Shown: positions 24,101 through 35,479 of the stretch, in pieces | How the letters are laid out: each line of letters begins with the position of its first letter | Position numbering within the stretch: the stretch's first letter is position 1 | Source of the DNA: Asterias amurensis | Taxonomy: Eukaryota > Echinodermata > Asteroidea > Forcipulatida > Asteriidae | Assembly: GCF_032118995.1 (NCBI RefSeq) | Contig: NC_092653.1 | Location: forward strand, 24,757,202-24,821,201 | Direction: 5' to 3' | Length of the DNA: 64,000 nucleotides | Notes under the pieces: model-generated | Told to the model about the DNA's origin: nothing | Seen by the model: only the letters and a program-made list of their open reading frames with translations | The model's database searches: none | Program-made: the position numbers and the translations under genes

Positions 24101-27100
24101 TGAAGATTTGGATCGACCCGGTGCAGTAGCAGAGCAACTTAGACTACGGAAGATCTTCAAGACAGTCTTCCCATTCCTGCATATGACATTAGAGGTTCGT
24201 TTGTCTGGGTGTTTACTTTTGGTGGTGTGTTAGCTTCCATTTTACAGTATATCAAGAAAAATGAAATGTAAATAAGCATACTTTTATTTGAATGTGGCAT
24301 AGTAATTTGAAGACAAATCATGCCCCATGTTCTTCTTCTTGGTCAGTTGGTACTGGATTGTGCCGTTGTGGTCATCATTATTACCTTCCAACCATCTCTG
24401 CTATTCAGCATGGTGGTAACTGGCTTCTCTACTTCTCCACCTTATCTTGTTCTGTCTTTACTGCACAAACCGCTGTCACAGTTCTATAAATGTGCAGACC
24501 CTCATGCATGCATGCTCCTACTCAAATTTTATGTTTTCAAGGAGGGACTTCAAAGTGTAGGTGTCAGGGGCTGATTTAACTCGAGGCGGGAGCGAGTTCC
24601 AGATTGGTATAGCTCTTGGATACAAGGAGTAACAGTCTTTGTTTGATGAGATGGTGTTATAATTTAAAGTCTGATTTTGACAAGTTGTTGGTCTAAATAC
24701 CCTTGGTCTATTCCTGCCTCTTTATGTCAACTGTACATTGCTGGTCTGCCCCTGCTTCTATTCCTCTCCATTCTTCTCTGTACTAATTCTACCTGTGTTG
24801 TGCTCATGGGTGAGCAAGATAACTTTTTTTTTTTTAAAGAGAAAGTAAAAACCACCAAAATACTACAATGACATGGACTAAGATGATGATTTCTTGATGA
24901 TATTTTCTTACTTTCCAGAGCACCATGTTCTTCTATCAGTTGAGATATCTCTTTGATAAGTCCGATTGCCATTCTCCGTTCTTGAAGCTTGCAGGTGATT
25001 ACATGTTAACTGTTTACACATGAAACCTATTTTATTTGTCATCTTCTTCAAGCAAACTTGAGTCTTTGATTGTGATTGGTTGATCCATGGCAACAAGAGT
25101 GGTTTGGACTATATAACACTCTGTGTATTGCCCTGTTGTAAATACACCTATAAGCTACGTGTCAAGTTTGCTTTTAGATAAATTAATTTTTATGCCCTCC
25201 ATGGAATATGGAAAACTATAGCACGGTTGTGTCCCATATCCAACTCGGCTGAAACACGACACTATATTTTCTGCACTCCTCTTATGCTTGTGTGTTAACT
25301 TATATTTTCTGAAATTGTTTTCTTGCCAGTGAAGATTGTTGAAGGTCCCTCAGAGATGTCTCTGAATATACCTTTCCCATTAAATTTAGCCTTGGTCAGA
25401 TCTTACCAGCTCACAATTTGTTTTCATTTGTTTTTCTTCATGTTTGTGCAGGAGTGAGATTAAAAAACCTGAGTAGGGAGGATATACTATTCCAGGCCTC
25501 TCAGGGATCAGTTGTTGGACCAAATACAGGGTAAGTCTAATCTGAGCATCATAAGTCCAGGGCTTAATTTCATAGAGCTGCTAAGCACAAAAATTTGCTT
25601 AGCATGAAATTTCTTCCTTGATAAAAACAGGAATACCAACCAAATTTCCATTTGCTGCATATTATTGCGAGTTCATTCAGCTGTTGTTTACAAATTCTGA
25701 AAATAACGTGAACATTTGCTTGGAAACTTTTGCTTTTATCAAGGCCAAAATTTCATGCTAAGCAAATTGTTGTGCTTAGCAGCTCTATGAAATTGGGCCC
25801 AGGTTCATGTACTTATGGGGCCGTCCAAAGCTTACAACATTTACAATCAGACAGATAGTATGAGGAGAGACCAAAGTAGAACTCTCTTTACAACCTTGAA
25901 AATGTGGACAACTTTGGACAGTCCCCGATACACTGTTAGTGAACCCTCGGAAGCAACAAGGGTATGCCCATTGCCCAAACACTTCAAATTACTTCCACTG
26001 GGGCCACCATGCATACGCCACTACATATAAATTTAATTGACTATACTTACAAGGTTAATTCAGTTGGAACGGTAACCTCACAGATCCTGCCACCATGATA
26101 CTGGGGAGTGCGTTGCCAAGGAGCAGGGGGGTGTTTGCTCTACCCTTAAGGAGCATGCTGTCAGTTAGAATACCGTAGAAACAATTCGCAATCTATGAAA
26201 ATATTTGATTAATTATAAGTTAATATATCACATGGTATTTACCAAGGACGGTTGAAAAAGCACTTAAAGGCTAACTATTTACATAGAAACTGCATTTAAG
26301 CTTTTGTAGCAATTATGGAGACAAGTTAAGTACATGTATTTACTAAGATAATAAACACAAAAAGCTAACGAACGAATCCCTACCGAGTAGCATGTCTACG
26401 GATTTTCGTATCAGGAAAGTACTGAATATAAAGTGCTTTACTCACATTGGTGTATGAGTAAAACTAAATAATATTCTTTTTCTCAATGAAAATCTCCAAG
26501 TCTGTGGTCAGAACAACAAGAAGGTTACTTATCAGCTATCACAGGTCGGCCATTCACAAAGATAACACAGAGCCACCTGAAAAGGCTCGAGTAGAAATCA
26601 TGGCTTCACTAACAGTGTCTCAGTAGGTCAGGGGTTCGAATCCCACCCAAGTAGTATGCATATGGATTTTGGATCCGGAAAGTACCGAGTACAAAGTGCC
26701 TTACACACATCGGTGTACAGGTGTATGAGTAAAACTAACTAATATTCTTTGTCTCTACGAAAATGTAACATCTCTGTACCTTTCTCATGTATTCTCCAAG
26801 TTTGTCGTCAGGTTTGTGGCATTATCTCAAGCGAGGTATCGGCATTGCTGCAATCTCCATCTCACAGGGTCTCTCAGTCAGTATCTTCTTCCTACAGTTC
26901 TTAGAGTGGTGGTACATGAGTCAAGACAATCAGAGTAGACTGGCTGTTACTGCATTACCAATACCTAAACCACCTAAGGTAAAGTGAATGTGTGTATGAG
27001 TGTTAAAGGAACACGTTGCCTTGGATCGGTCGAGTTGGTCTTTGAAAAGCGTTTGTAACCGTTTGTTAGAAAATGCATATGATTAGAAAGATATTTAAAG

Positions 27101-29477
27101 AAGAGATAATAATGATCCACACAAGTATCACTCGAAATTGTGTGGTTTTACTTTTACCTTGTCGACTAATACGGTCGGCCATTTATGGGACTGCCATAAA
27201 TGGCCGACCTTGTTAGTTTGCAAAGTAAAAGAAAAACCACGCGATTTTGAGGCAAATTTGTGTGGATCATTGTATTCTACTTTTAAATCATCTTTCTAAC
27301 CATATGCATCTTATAACAAACGGTTACAGCTTTTCAAAGACCAATTCGACTGATCCAAGGCAACGTGTTCCTTTAAGTGGAATTCCATCTATGAGAGGGC
27401 AAGGCCATTTCCACTTGTAATATCTTAAACTGAAAACATTTCTGAAGGGGCACCAAAATCAAAACCAGGGGAACATATAATTGCCTCCATGTAGTTCCAG
27501 GCACAGGAGCATCACAGATTCTAGCGCCCTCTTATTCAAACATAAATCATGAGTTTAAAGACGTCAACAGAATCATCTTCTCAAGAAACAGGAAGAGAAC
27601 TAGAACAAGCACTTGACGATGCAGAGCTTCTAATTAACTATAGGAGGAAGTTTATAGATTAACACTCCAGACATACCTAGCTACTGAGTCAGTATTATTC
27701 CCCCTAATGACTTGTGCATACAGTAACTAGACTAGAGAGTAAACACTGACGACATGCATTCCCAGTCTAATTGCAATCATTTATAATGGTTAAATGAGAT
27801 GCTCAATTAAATCAATGTGGATTTCCCAGTAATGGATTGCTGTTTTGATTGCTTGTTCTCATAAAATGGTATTAATCCACCCCTTTCACTTGTTGGTTGT
27901 ATCAGTTGATGTCACAGTAACTTTCCCTGAATGGTAACATAAATTATTTGTACCATATCAGCTTTGTCAAGTGGTCAAGTTTAGCTTTATGATGCACTCA
28001 TGTTCCAATAGATGTAGCCCAGGCGCTGATTTCACAAAGCAATAAAATTTATCGCAAGACAACTTGTCAGTATTACTATAGTAATTTGTATTGTGACATC
28101 ACACTTTACTTAGCAACTACGATTGATCTGCAGTTAAGATCAACCTTAGCTCTTTGTGAAATCGGCCCCAGGTTGGACTCCTCCATGAAGTCTTGGATTC
28201 TACCAGGGCTACAATGAGTCCTTGTGAAATTTGACAAAATCTTACAAGTGTCATGTTACTCGCATAATAAGGAGCCATTGTATTTGATACCCTTTTAATC
28301 TTGTGTCTGCCAACATTCCACTTTCTATTGGAAAATGAGTTCATTATCCATTTCAAAATTGTATTTACATTGCAAATTTTAAGGAAATTTAAACTGGAAA
28401 CGAAATATTGGCAAGGAGAGTAAGAGGTGTATCTATGTTGAGAAAGCATCAATCTGTTTTTTTTTTTTCTTTTCCGTTTGATCAAAGGTTGAGCAAAAAG
28501 AGAAGAGTGCAGTTCCTGAAGATGCATCTTTATGTCCTCTGTGTCACAAGCATAGGACGAACGATACTGCATTATCAACATCAGGGTGAGTTTAAGCATA
28601 ACGGTGCTTTCCCTATGATTGTCTCAGACTCCTAACTGTCTCAGACCAATTTCATGATGCTACCCACCATGGAATTGTGCACTTACAGAGTGCCATAAGT
28701 GCAGGATGCTATAGACCTTATGCATTGACGTCATCCAGCCGCCATCTTAGCGGTGAAACGGTGACGAAACAATTGAACGCACAGATGTGTATGCGCGGCG
28801 CACAGGATTGGCCAATGAACAACCTCATTTTGAACTCTAGGTGAGGGCACCCTACTGAAATGACGTCATGTGCATAAGGTCTATAGTAATGTCATGCAAT
28901 TGGGATCCAGCTGCAGTGCTTTTAATATTTAACTGGTCCCACAGCCGTTTGGGTAAGATTTATTGTGTTAGTGGTGCACAACCTAATAAATGCTGCACAA
29001 GTGGAAAGACAATGCCCCCGATCTTACCCTGAAATGATAAGGAAACGATGAAGTTGTTACCATTATGGGATGAATTACAGTTGAATATCTTGGCAACTGG
29101 GTAGAAATTTCCTCTTTTGGATATTACACTTTTCCCCATATGTCCTGTGCTTGCAGCTAGGTAAAACCTGTGCAATGATGAATGATGAAAACAACTACAA
29201 TATTAATATTAAAGTGCTCTGTTAGTTTCCTGTTTTTAGTTGTATATTGTGTTATAAATTAGGTAATGCTGACATGATTTTGGGTATAAATCTTGGACTC
29301 GACATCTTGCAAAGTTTGGACAAAACGGTTGATCATCATGATTTTGTTTTCAATTTCAGATATGTTTTCTGCTACCCATGTATCTACAGTTTCCTTAAAG
29401 GTCACCACTGCTGTCCAGTCACAAGCTACCCATCCAAACTCAGTCATCTTGTCAAACTCTATCCACCAGACTCTTGA
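21120..29477 (+). CDS. PEX12: PEX12, peroxisome assembly protein 12 (RING-type peroxin), 9 coding exons
   Basis: Coding exons: 21120-21242, 21847-21955, 22410-22537, 24045-24194, 24919-24994, 25452-25530, 26801-26978, 28488-28585, 29360-29477. They join in frame to 352 residues plus TGA; human PEX12 is 359. The N-terminus MAEFGAHLTSTTVS aligns with human MAEHGAHFTAASVA. Family landmarks in order are SFAENFYSLKR, LVPYLKLKLEAL, YQLRYLF, the hydrophobic GLSVSIFFLQFLEWWY (a membrane segment) and a C-terminal RING with C297, C300, C318, C321 and C332, the reduced five-cysteine set known for PEX12. The protein sits in the peroxisomal membrane with PEX2 and PEX10 and forms the ubiquitin-ligase complex that recycles the PEX5 import receptor. 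Exon 7 uses the acceptor ending CCAAG at 26800: the CAG 11 nt further on would break the frame. Confidence 0.96.
23537..23740. repeat. Semi-palindromic repeat with CACACGAG-type ends
   Basis: Contains TTTCACACGAG and, inverted, CTTGTGTGAAAG, plus mirrored copies of AGCATGGTTGT and ACAACCATGCT around the centre. Resembles the element at 60893-61098. It lies in PEX12 intron 3. Confidence 0.4.
25559..25801. mobile_element. Foldback MITE, family K copy 2 (PEX12 intron 6)
   Basis: Starts GGCTTAATTTCATAGAGCTG and ends with the inverted CAGCTCTATGAAATTGGGCC. Long imperfect arms surround the centre near 25680. It is about 243 bp, non-coding and the cleanest copy of its family here. Confidence 0.75.
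27003..27376. mobile_element. MITE family B, copy 1 (TTAA-flanked; PEX12 intron 7)
   Basis: Ends TTAAAGGAACACGTTGCC and its exact inverse, bounded by TTAA. The centre is a second palindrome built on CGGCCATTTATGGGA. About 374 bp. Other copies are at 31523, 33267 and 54649. Confidence 0.85.
28023..28169. mobile_element. Small palindromic MITE (GATTTCACAAAG ends)
   Basis: Left end GCGCTGATTTCACAAAG and right end CTTTGTGAAATCGGCCCC are inverted repeats around a 110-bp centre. It lies in PEX12 intron 7. A relative with GTGAAATCAGCTGC is near 43598. Confidence 0.5.
28709..28886. mobile_element. MITE with CRE-bearing terminal repeats (PEX12 intron 8)
   Basis: Ends CTATAGACCTTATGCATTGA and the inverted TGTGCATAAGGTCTATAG. 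Each terminal repeat includes the palindrome TGACGTCA (or TGACGTCAT), the CREB/ATF consensus. A decayed relative lies near 34440-34465. Confidence 0.65.
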
Positions 29478-29986
29478 TGTCTCGAACTTTGACCTTTGCG
29501 TCAACGAACATAGACTAGCCAAAGTGCCTTGATTCAGATATGGACTTGTATTATACCAACATCTGAACAAGTTGATTTGTTACAAATGCTGTTCTGGGGT
29601 TTTCTCAACACTATGCACTTTAAAACAAATTCCACTTGTTATCTTTTACAGGTTTGATGTTTCAATACTTGAGTATGAGTTATACAGTCTGATATTTAAT
29701 TTTGTACATTTCATATATATTTCACAAAAAATCCCAGGTTGTTTTTACCAGGAACTTTTATAATTTGTTTTATTTGGAGAGTTTGGTATCAGTGTAACAA
29801 ATTATAGTTGCCATCTGGTCACTTGCTGTGTGGGTGTGTGGATGTACATTAATTTTGTCTCGAAATATGAAATCGTTATGGATGATCGACACACAAATAA
29901 CATTATTAATTGGACCCTCGAGCCCTTGAACCTCCCCAGGTTCTGAAACATTTGATGCATAATTAGCCAGAATTATGCAGTAATCT

Positions 29987-30302
29987 TTAAAGGCATAATT
30001 AGCACTTGGTGTATGCCAACATTATACACACAATAATAAATCTGTGAAAATTTGGACTCAATTGGTCATCAAAGTTGCAGGAGGACAATGAAGAAAAAAA
30101 AAAAATAATAATAAAAGCCTAATTTAAGCCTGAAGTTGTTAATTAATATTTAAGTGAGAAATTTACTTCTTTCTCAAAAAATACGTTACTTCAGCGGGAT
30201 AATTATTGCTTTGTACTATCAACAACTCTCCATTGCTCGTTACCAAGTAAGTTTTGCTAACAATTATTTTGAGTAATTACCAATAGTGTCTAGTGCATTT
30301 AA
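29987..30302. mobile_element. MITE family A, shortened and diverged copy
   Basis: Bounded by TTAA and ending AATTACCAATAGTGTCTAG; interior matches family A (TGTGAAAATTTGGACTCAAT) but is about 70 bp shorter and holds an A-rich insertion. Downstream of PEX12. Confidence 0.6.
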
Positions 30303-31522
30303 TTGTGTGGCAACAGAATATCAATAACCTGTTTGTTTATTTAGTCATAAGTGGCAACTCATAAACAAAAAATTGCCTCTCAGTAAAAACAGCTAACTGC
30401 CATCAGTTCTTTAAAGGTTAAAATTTACATACATTGAATGGTTGTCACTAATGTATTGCTATGAGTTTATGATATTGTCAGCTGGCCTAAAACTACGAGA
30501 AGTGCACCTGGTTAGGAGTAATTAGGGTTATAAATTACCTTTCAATGCAACCATTTTGTGTAATCAACAATTGTGAAAACAAAAGCTAGGATGTTAACTA
30601 ATGCCTACTTTTGCATTTTATATTGTGTGATTAGTTTTGATTAATTATATGAGGATTTTTGAACATGAGTTGATGAATGTTCCCTGTGACCACATTCTGT
30701 AGAGTTTCGCTTTTGTCGTCTCAGTGTCGGATCGTTCATCTCTTATTATTAATCAAGTCAAAATTAGCTTTGTAATGGGCTGCGTTTACTTCATTTGGTA
30801 CTGGGTAAAAAATACATTTCTCTAAATTTATTTTAAAAGTGTACAGTGCCATTGTATTTGACATCCTTCTATCGTCAATATCCTGAAAAACTCAATTGAA
30901 CATTTCAAATAAATTGGTTACTCTTCCTGTACAGACCACTTTAAATTTATTTCTGAATTGCTACGGCATTTAACAAAAAAATTACCTCTTAACTGGCGCA
31001 CAAGCTCCTCAGTGGAATGCACTGTTTGTTGATATCTCAACCGTCTTGTTTGAAATTTCGCTCTGAAAGAGTATAAAATAAAATGAAATTTTAGGCTTGC
31101 ACCATTTTAATCTAAGATTAGAAATTGTAATTTTCTCCCTCTTTAAGTTGAAAATGAGTGCATCACAAAACTGAATTTGAACGTTGAGTACCTCTTTAAT
31201 AATAAAATTTGTCACATTTTTAGCAACAATTTATTCAAAATCCCCATCCGTTTGTTTTCCGAGTAAAGTTATTCTTATGTTAATTCTAATACTGAATTTG
31301 CATTAAATTTAATGTCAGTTTTCATTGAATACACACCCAGTTAATTTATTCCAACATTAGGTAATTGCATATAATTTGAAAGTTTGATTCATGTATGGAG
31401 CAAAACTAATCAAATCGGCACCACCCAACTAAGAATTGTGAAATTAAGGCTTCTGATGTCTCTCTGATGCCGCTTCTGATGCCTCAAAAACTGCCTCAGC
31501 AGTTTTCATATAAAGTGCAATG

Positions 31523-31905
31523 TTAAAGGAACACGTTGCCTTGATCGGACGAGTTGGTCTTTGAAAAGCGTTTGTAACCGTTTGGTATAAAATGCATGAT
31601 TAGAAAGATTCTGTAAAAGTAGAATACAATGATCCACACAAACATGCCTCGAAATTGCACGGTTTTCCTTTTACCTCGTCGACCAACACGGTCGGCCATT
31701 TATGGGAGTCAAATTTTTGACTCCCATAGCCGACCGTGTTAGTTCGCAAAGTAAAAGGAAAACCACGCAATTTCGAGGCAAATTTGTGTGGATCATTGTA
31801 TTCTACTTTAAAAAGATCTTTCTATCCATATGCATTTTATAACAAACGGTTACAAACGTTTTTTATAGACCAACTCGTCCGATCCAAGGCAACGTGTTCC
31901 TTTAA
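31523..31905. mobile_element. MITE family B, copy 2 (TTAA-flanked)
   Basis: Complete ends and central palindrome of family B, about 383 bp, bounded by TTAA at both ends. Confidence 0.85.
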
Positions 31906-32094
31906 AGTGATGCATTTGTAACGCGAAGTCGCATTATGGCTGTCATGAACCATTATAAATCGGGCTATCAGTTTCAATCAACGGGTGTTCCTAATGACTT
32001 GTTTCTCACGTTGCACAGTGAGTTCTTGCTCAAACAAATACTTGGTGACCAAATAACATGCGTCATGGTTATAGGTTATTGCCAGGAGAGAAAT

Positions 32095-32235
32095 ATCTTG
32101 GATTGGGATTTCACCGGGATCGGGAGGTAGTGGGATTGGGATCTCAATGGGATTGTGATTTTATTAGGGTCGGGATTTCATCGGGGTCAGGATTTCATTG
32201 GGATCGGGATTTTATCAGGATCGGAGTTTCGCATC
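32095..32235. repeat. Degenerate 17-18 bp minisatellite
   Basis: Roughly seven imperfect units built on GGGATTTCATCGGGATC-like words, each differing by a few bases. Open frames crossing it give repeated Gly-Phe-His-Trp-Asp text with no family match. Confidence 0.65.
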
Positions 32236-33266
32236 AGTATATGTAGGGATGGCTCGTAACCAAAACTGCGAAACTGTCAAAAAGGGGACGTGTTCACACC
32301 AAAACACCTGTTACCCCAAACATGCTAAGTCCAATTTTGGCAAATTTTGGCAAAAATGCAAGTACTGGTAATGGCCACATTTTCAAACCTACATCATACT
32401 TTAAAATGCCAAGCAAAAAGAGCTGGGAAAAGGCATAACTATGATATCGCAAAATCATGGATAAGAGCCATTCCGAGCTCCACCCCAGGAGATCCGCTCA
32501 TCAGAAGGCCACTCCGAGGGTCGCCGCCGCATGAGCAACACCACGCGCCCCCGACATTACTCAGTTTTCTGCTCCTCACATACTACACTGTAACATTATT
32601 GCCGGACTTGTGAAGTCCATTCCAGCCAGAAATTGGAGAGGGAATAAGCGGACGGTTCGCCCTTCCCAATTTAATAATTTAATATCTGAAAGCTTTTGTA
32701 ATTTATCAAGCGATCAGGTGACACGTAAACTAATCTGCCTGAGACCCAAGGCAGACCCAGACAGATTTACAATTTCAGCCGGGAACTAATATCTATTCAG
32801 AAAATTTAGACATTGATATGATAAAACCGCTTATTTGACATGCCCATTGAGTTTTACATACATAAGAAAGACTGCCCCATTTATGTCAACCTTCTCCTAA
32901 CACATTTTAATGAAGTCAGGAAAATGAAAAGAACTAAAAGAGTTAAGATTGATCTTTACAAAAGCAAGTTGTGTCATAGTAATTGGGTTTTGGCACGACC
33001 CACTCTCGTTAAGAAAAGAAACTTAACATCCAATTTCCCAAATGTCACAATTTCAACCAGTGTTGCAATGGCACTTTCAAATATCCTTACAAATAACAAC
33101 CAAATACAATATGCGACAACTTAATCAACAGCCCACATGTCTTTGTGGTCCATGGATTTGTTAAAGATGAAATTGTGGGTTTTCCCCAAGATCTTCACCC
33201 TTGTAATGACTAAGAGACACAGCTTCATAATTTCAACAAGTTTGACGGCAAAGCATGCGGACCTCC

Positions 33267-33656
33267 TTAAAGGAACACGTTGCCTTGGATCGGACGAGTT
33301 GGTCAAAACAAAAGCGTTTGTAACCGTTTTTTATATAATGCATATGGTTGGAAAGATGTTTTAAAAGTAGAATACAATGATCCACACAAGTTTGCTTCGA
33401 AATTGCGTGGTTTTCCTTCTACTGTGCGAACTAACACGGTCGGCCATTTATGGGAGTCAAAATTTTGACCCCCATAAATGGCCGACGTGCTAGTCGACGA
33501 GGTAAAAGGAAAACCACGCAATTTCGAGTCATGTTTGTGTGGATCTTTGTATTCTACTTTTACAACATCTTTCTACCCATATGCATTTTATAAAAAACGG
33601 TTACAAACGCTTTTCAAAGACCAACTCGACCGATCCAAGGCAACGTGTTCCTTTAA
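33267..33656. mobile_element. MITE family B, copy 3 (TTAA-flanked)
   Basis: Has complete family B ends and the central palindrome, about 390 bp. It sits between two diverged copies of a separate 75-bp sequence (about 33113-33178 and 33670-33748). Confidence 0.85.
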
Positions 33657-35479
33657 TACCAACTATAGTGCGACAAAACATTAATCACGAGGCCACATGC
33701 CTCGCGGTTTATCATGGATTTGTTAATATCTTCAGATGAAATTAGATTACTGAACTTCAAGGCGATCGAGTGATGATGATTTGGAATCTTGTTACCTGAG
33801 CAAGACCTTAATGAAGACCGGTCAAATATTGAATGGTGAACTGGGAATCACATAACAACACATAACTTATTTATGTTCTTTCTTAAACTTCACTAAAAAA
33901 AACCGGGTCGGTTTATAAATGCAGTCTTTCATCTCTTGCTGGTATGTGAGGGTTGTTAAATTACTCCTCAATCTCCGGTAGAGTCCGCAAAATAATTGTG
34001 AGCCAACCATACAAAATTTTCCTCAACCAAAAATGAGGCAGGACATATTTTGTCCTCATCTGTCGATTTACGGTATCCACGCTGGAACGACAATCAGGCG
34101 CAATGAAGAACAAGAGATATTAATATCCTCTTCTCAGAAACAAACAGTTACTTCTCAATAAACAGAGGCTCATTATGACTTCGTAGGTATAGTTTTGAAG
34201 AGGACACACAAAATGAGACAGTAAACATCCGCAATGAACTGTTTAATTGTAACAATAAATATTGTAGTTGACCTGTTTGTCGTAATTACTCATTGCAGGT
34301 CAATTTTCAGAGCCTTTGACTGATGAGCAATAATAATTTACAACTGTGGTAATAATAATAATCTACGAACAAACATATGATTTATGTTCATGCGTGTATC
34401 AATAGTGGATGTATTATTAGTCCGTGGACAGCTCGCTAAAAGACCTTACGCATTGACGTCATCCTGTCATTAAAACTGTGCTTCAACAACGGGCCAAAGA
34501 AGCGCCCTTCTTGGACCTGAAGCCGAGAACGTCTTACTCACAAAACTATTCACCTTAAATCAAAATACTTCTATTTTGTTCCTTCTTTCTTTTTTAAGCT
34601 GACCTTTTCTTTTTTTTCTGGAGGGGGGGGGGGGGGGGTGATACTGCAGAAACTAACGCACACATATCAATTATTGAGTTGAGGGTGGTCTCCTATATAT
34701 GACGCGTTCTGCACAAACGGCTCACGTAGTGAAGAGCCTTGGACTGCTTGACCAGTGTACGTCAGCGGCAAGCTTAATTGCAATATCACGTAGAACTGTA
34801 ATCAAGTAAAGGAAAGGGAGAAAGTAATACAACAAAACATACCAAATTAATCCAGCCGTGTCAAGGTGTACTGCGATTGATCTTTCGATGCTTAAGTGCT
34901 ATGGTAGCTCCGGCATTCGGCCATGGTGGTTTCCTTATGTATCAAAATATTGAAGCTTTCACAATTTTTAACTGAATTAAAAGAACACCCATTTTAGAGA
35001 CCATAGCGGTCACAACGAAAATGTCCATTAGATTTAACCTACTTTTATTCGCACAACGAGGTCATAGTGAAACTCACATATAGAGCAGACATTTCCAAAT
35101 GTTTCCCCCCGGCATACTATTTATGCACATATACTCCCAAATGTTTCTCACATTGGCATACTATTTATACATTGTGAAACACAACAAAACAATTCTTTCA
35201 CTAGACACTTTGCTTTTACAGAAAGTTAAAGATCACATTTCAACACTCAATAGTAGCCACATGGAAAACTTGTGATAATTTTTACAGAAATAAGTGAGAG
35301 CTTCGAGAAAAAATACACCTGGTAACAACGGTAAAGGGGATTAAACAACGCTGTAACATTGGAACTAATTAAACAATTACGTTTTATGGAACAAGTTCGA
35401 TACCTGTAATATTGCTCATTGCTCATGACGCGTGATAATGGTCACACTTTGTCCTTGCGCCCGGCAATGTCATAATTGA

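Larger units (their letters stand above)
29478..35470. other. Gene-poor region downstream of PEX12
   Basis: After the PEX12 stop, no poly(A) signal can be chosen with confidence and no further coding exon is supported. The region holds MITE copies of families A and B, the 17-18 bp minisatellite and a long G run near 34623-34638. Single-frame ORFs such as 32347-32613 and 32840-33124 show no family similarity. Confidence 0.6.

Noticed and set aside
32347-32613. Possible small gene with Pro-rich C-terminus
   Set aside because: No similarity, no splice context, and located among repeats.
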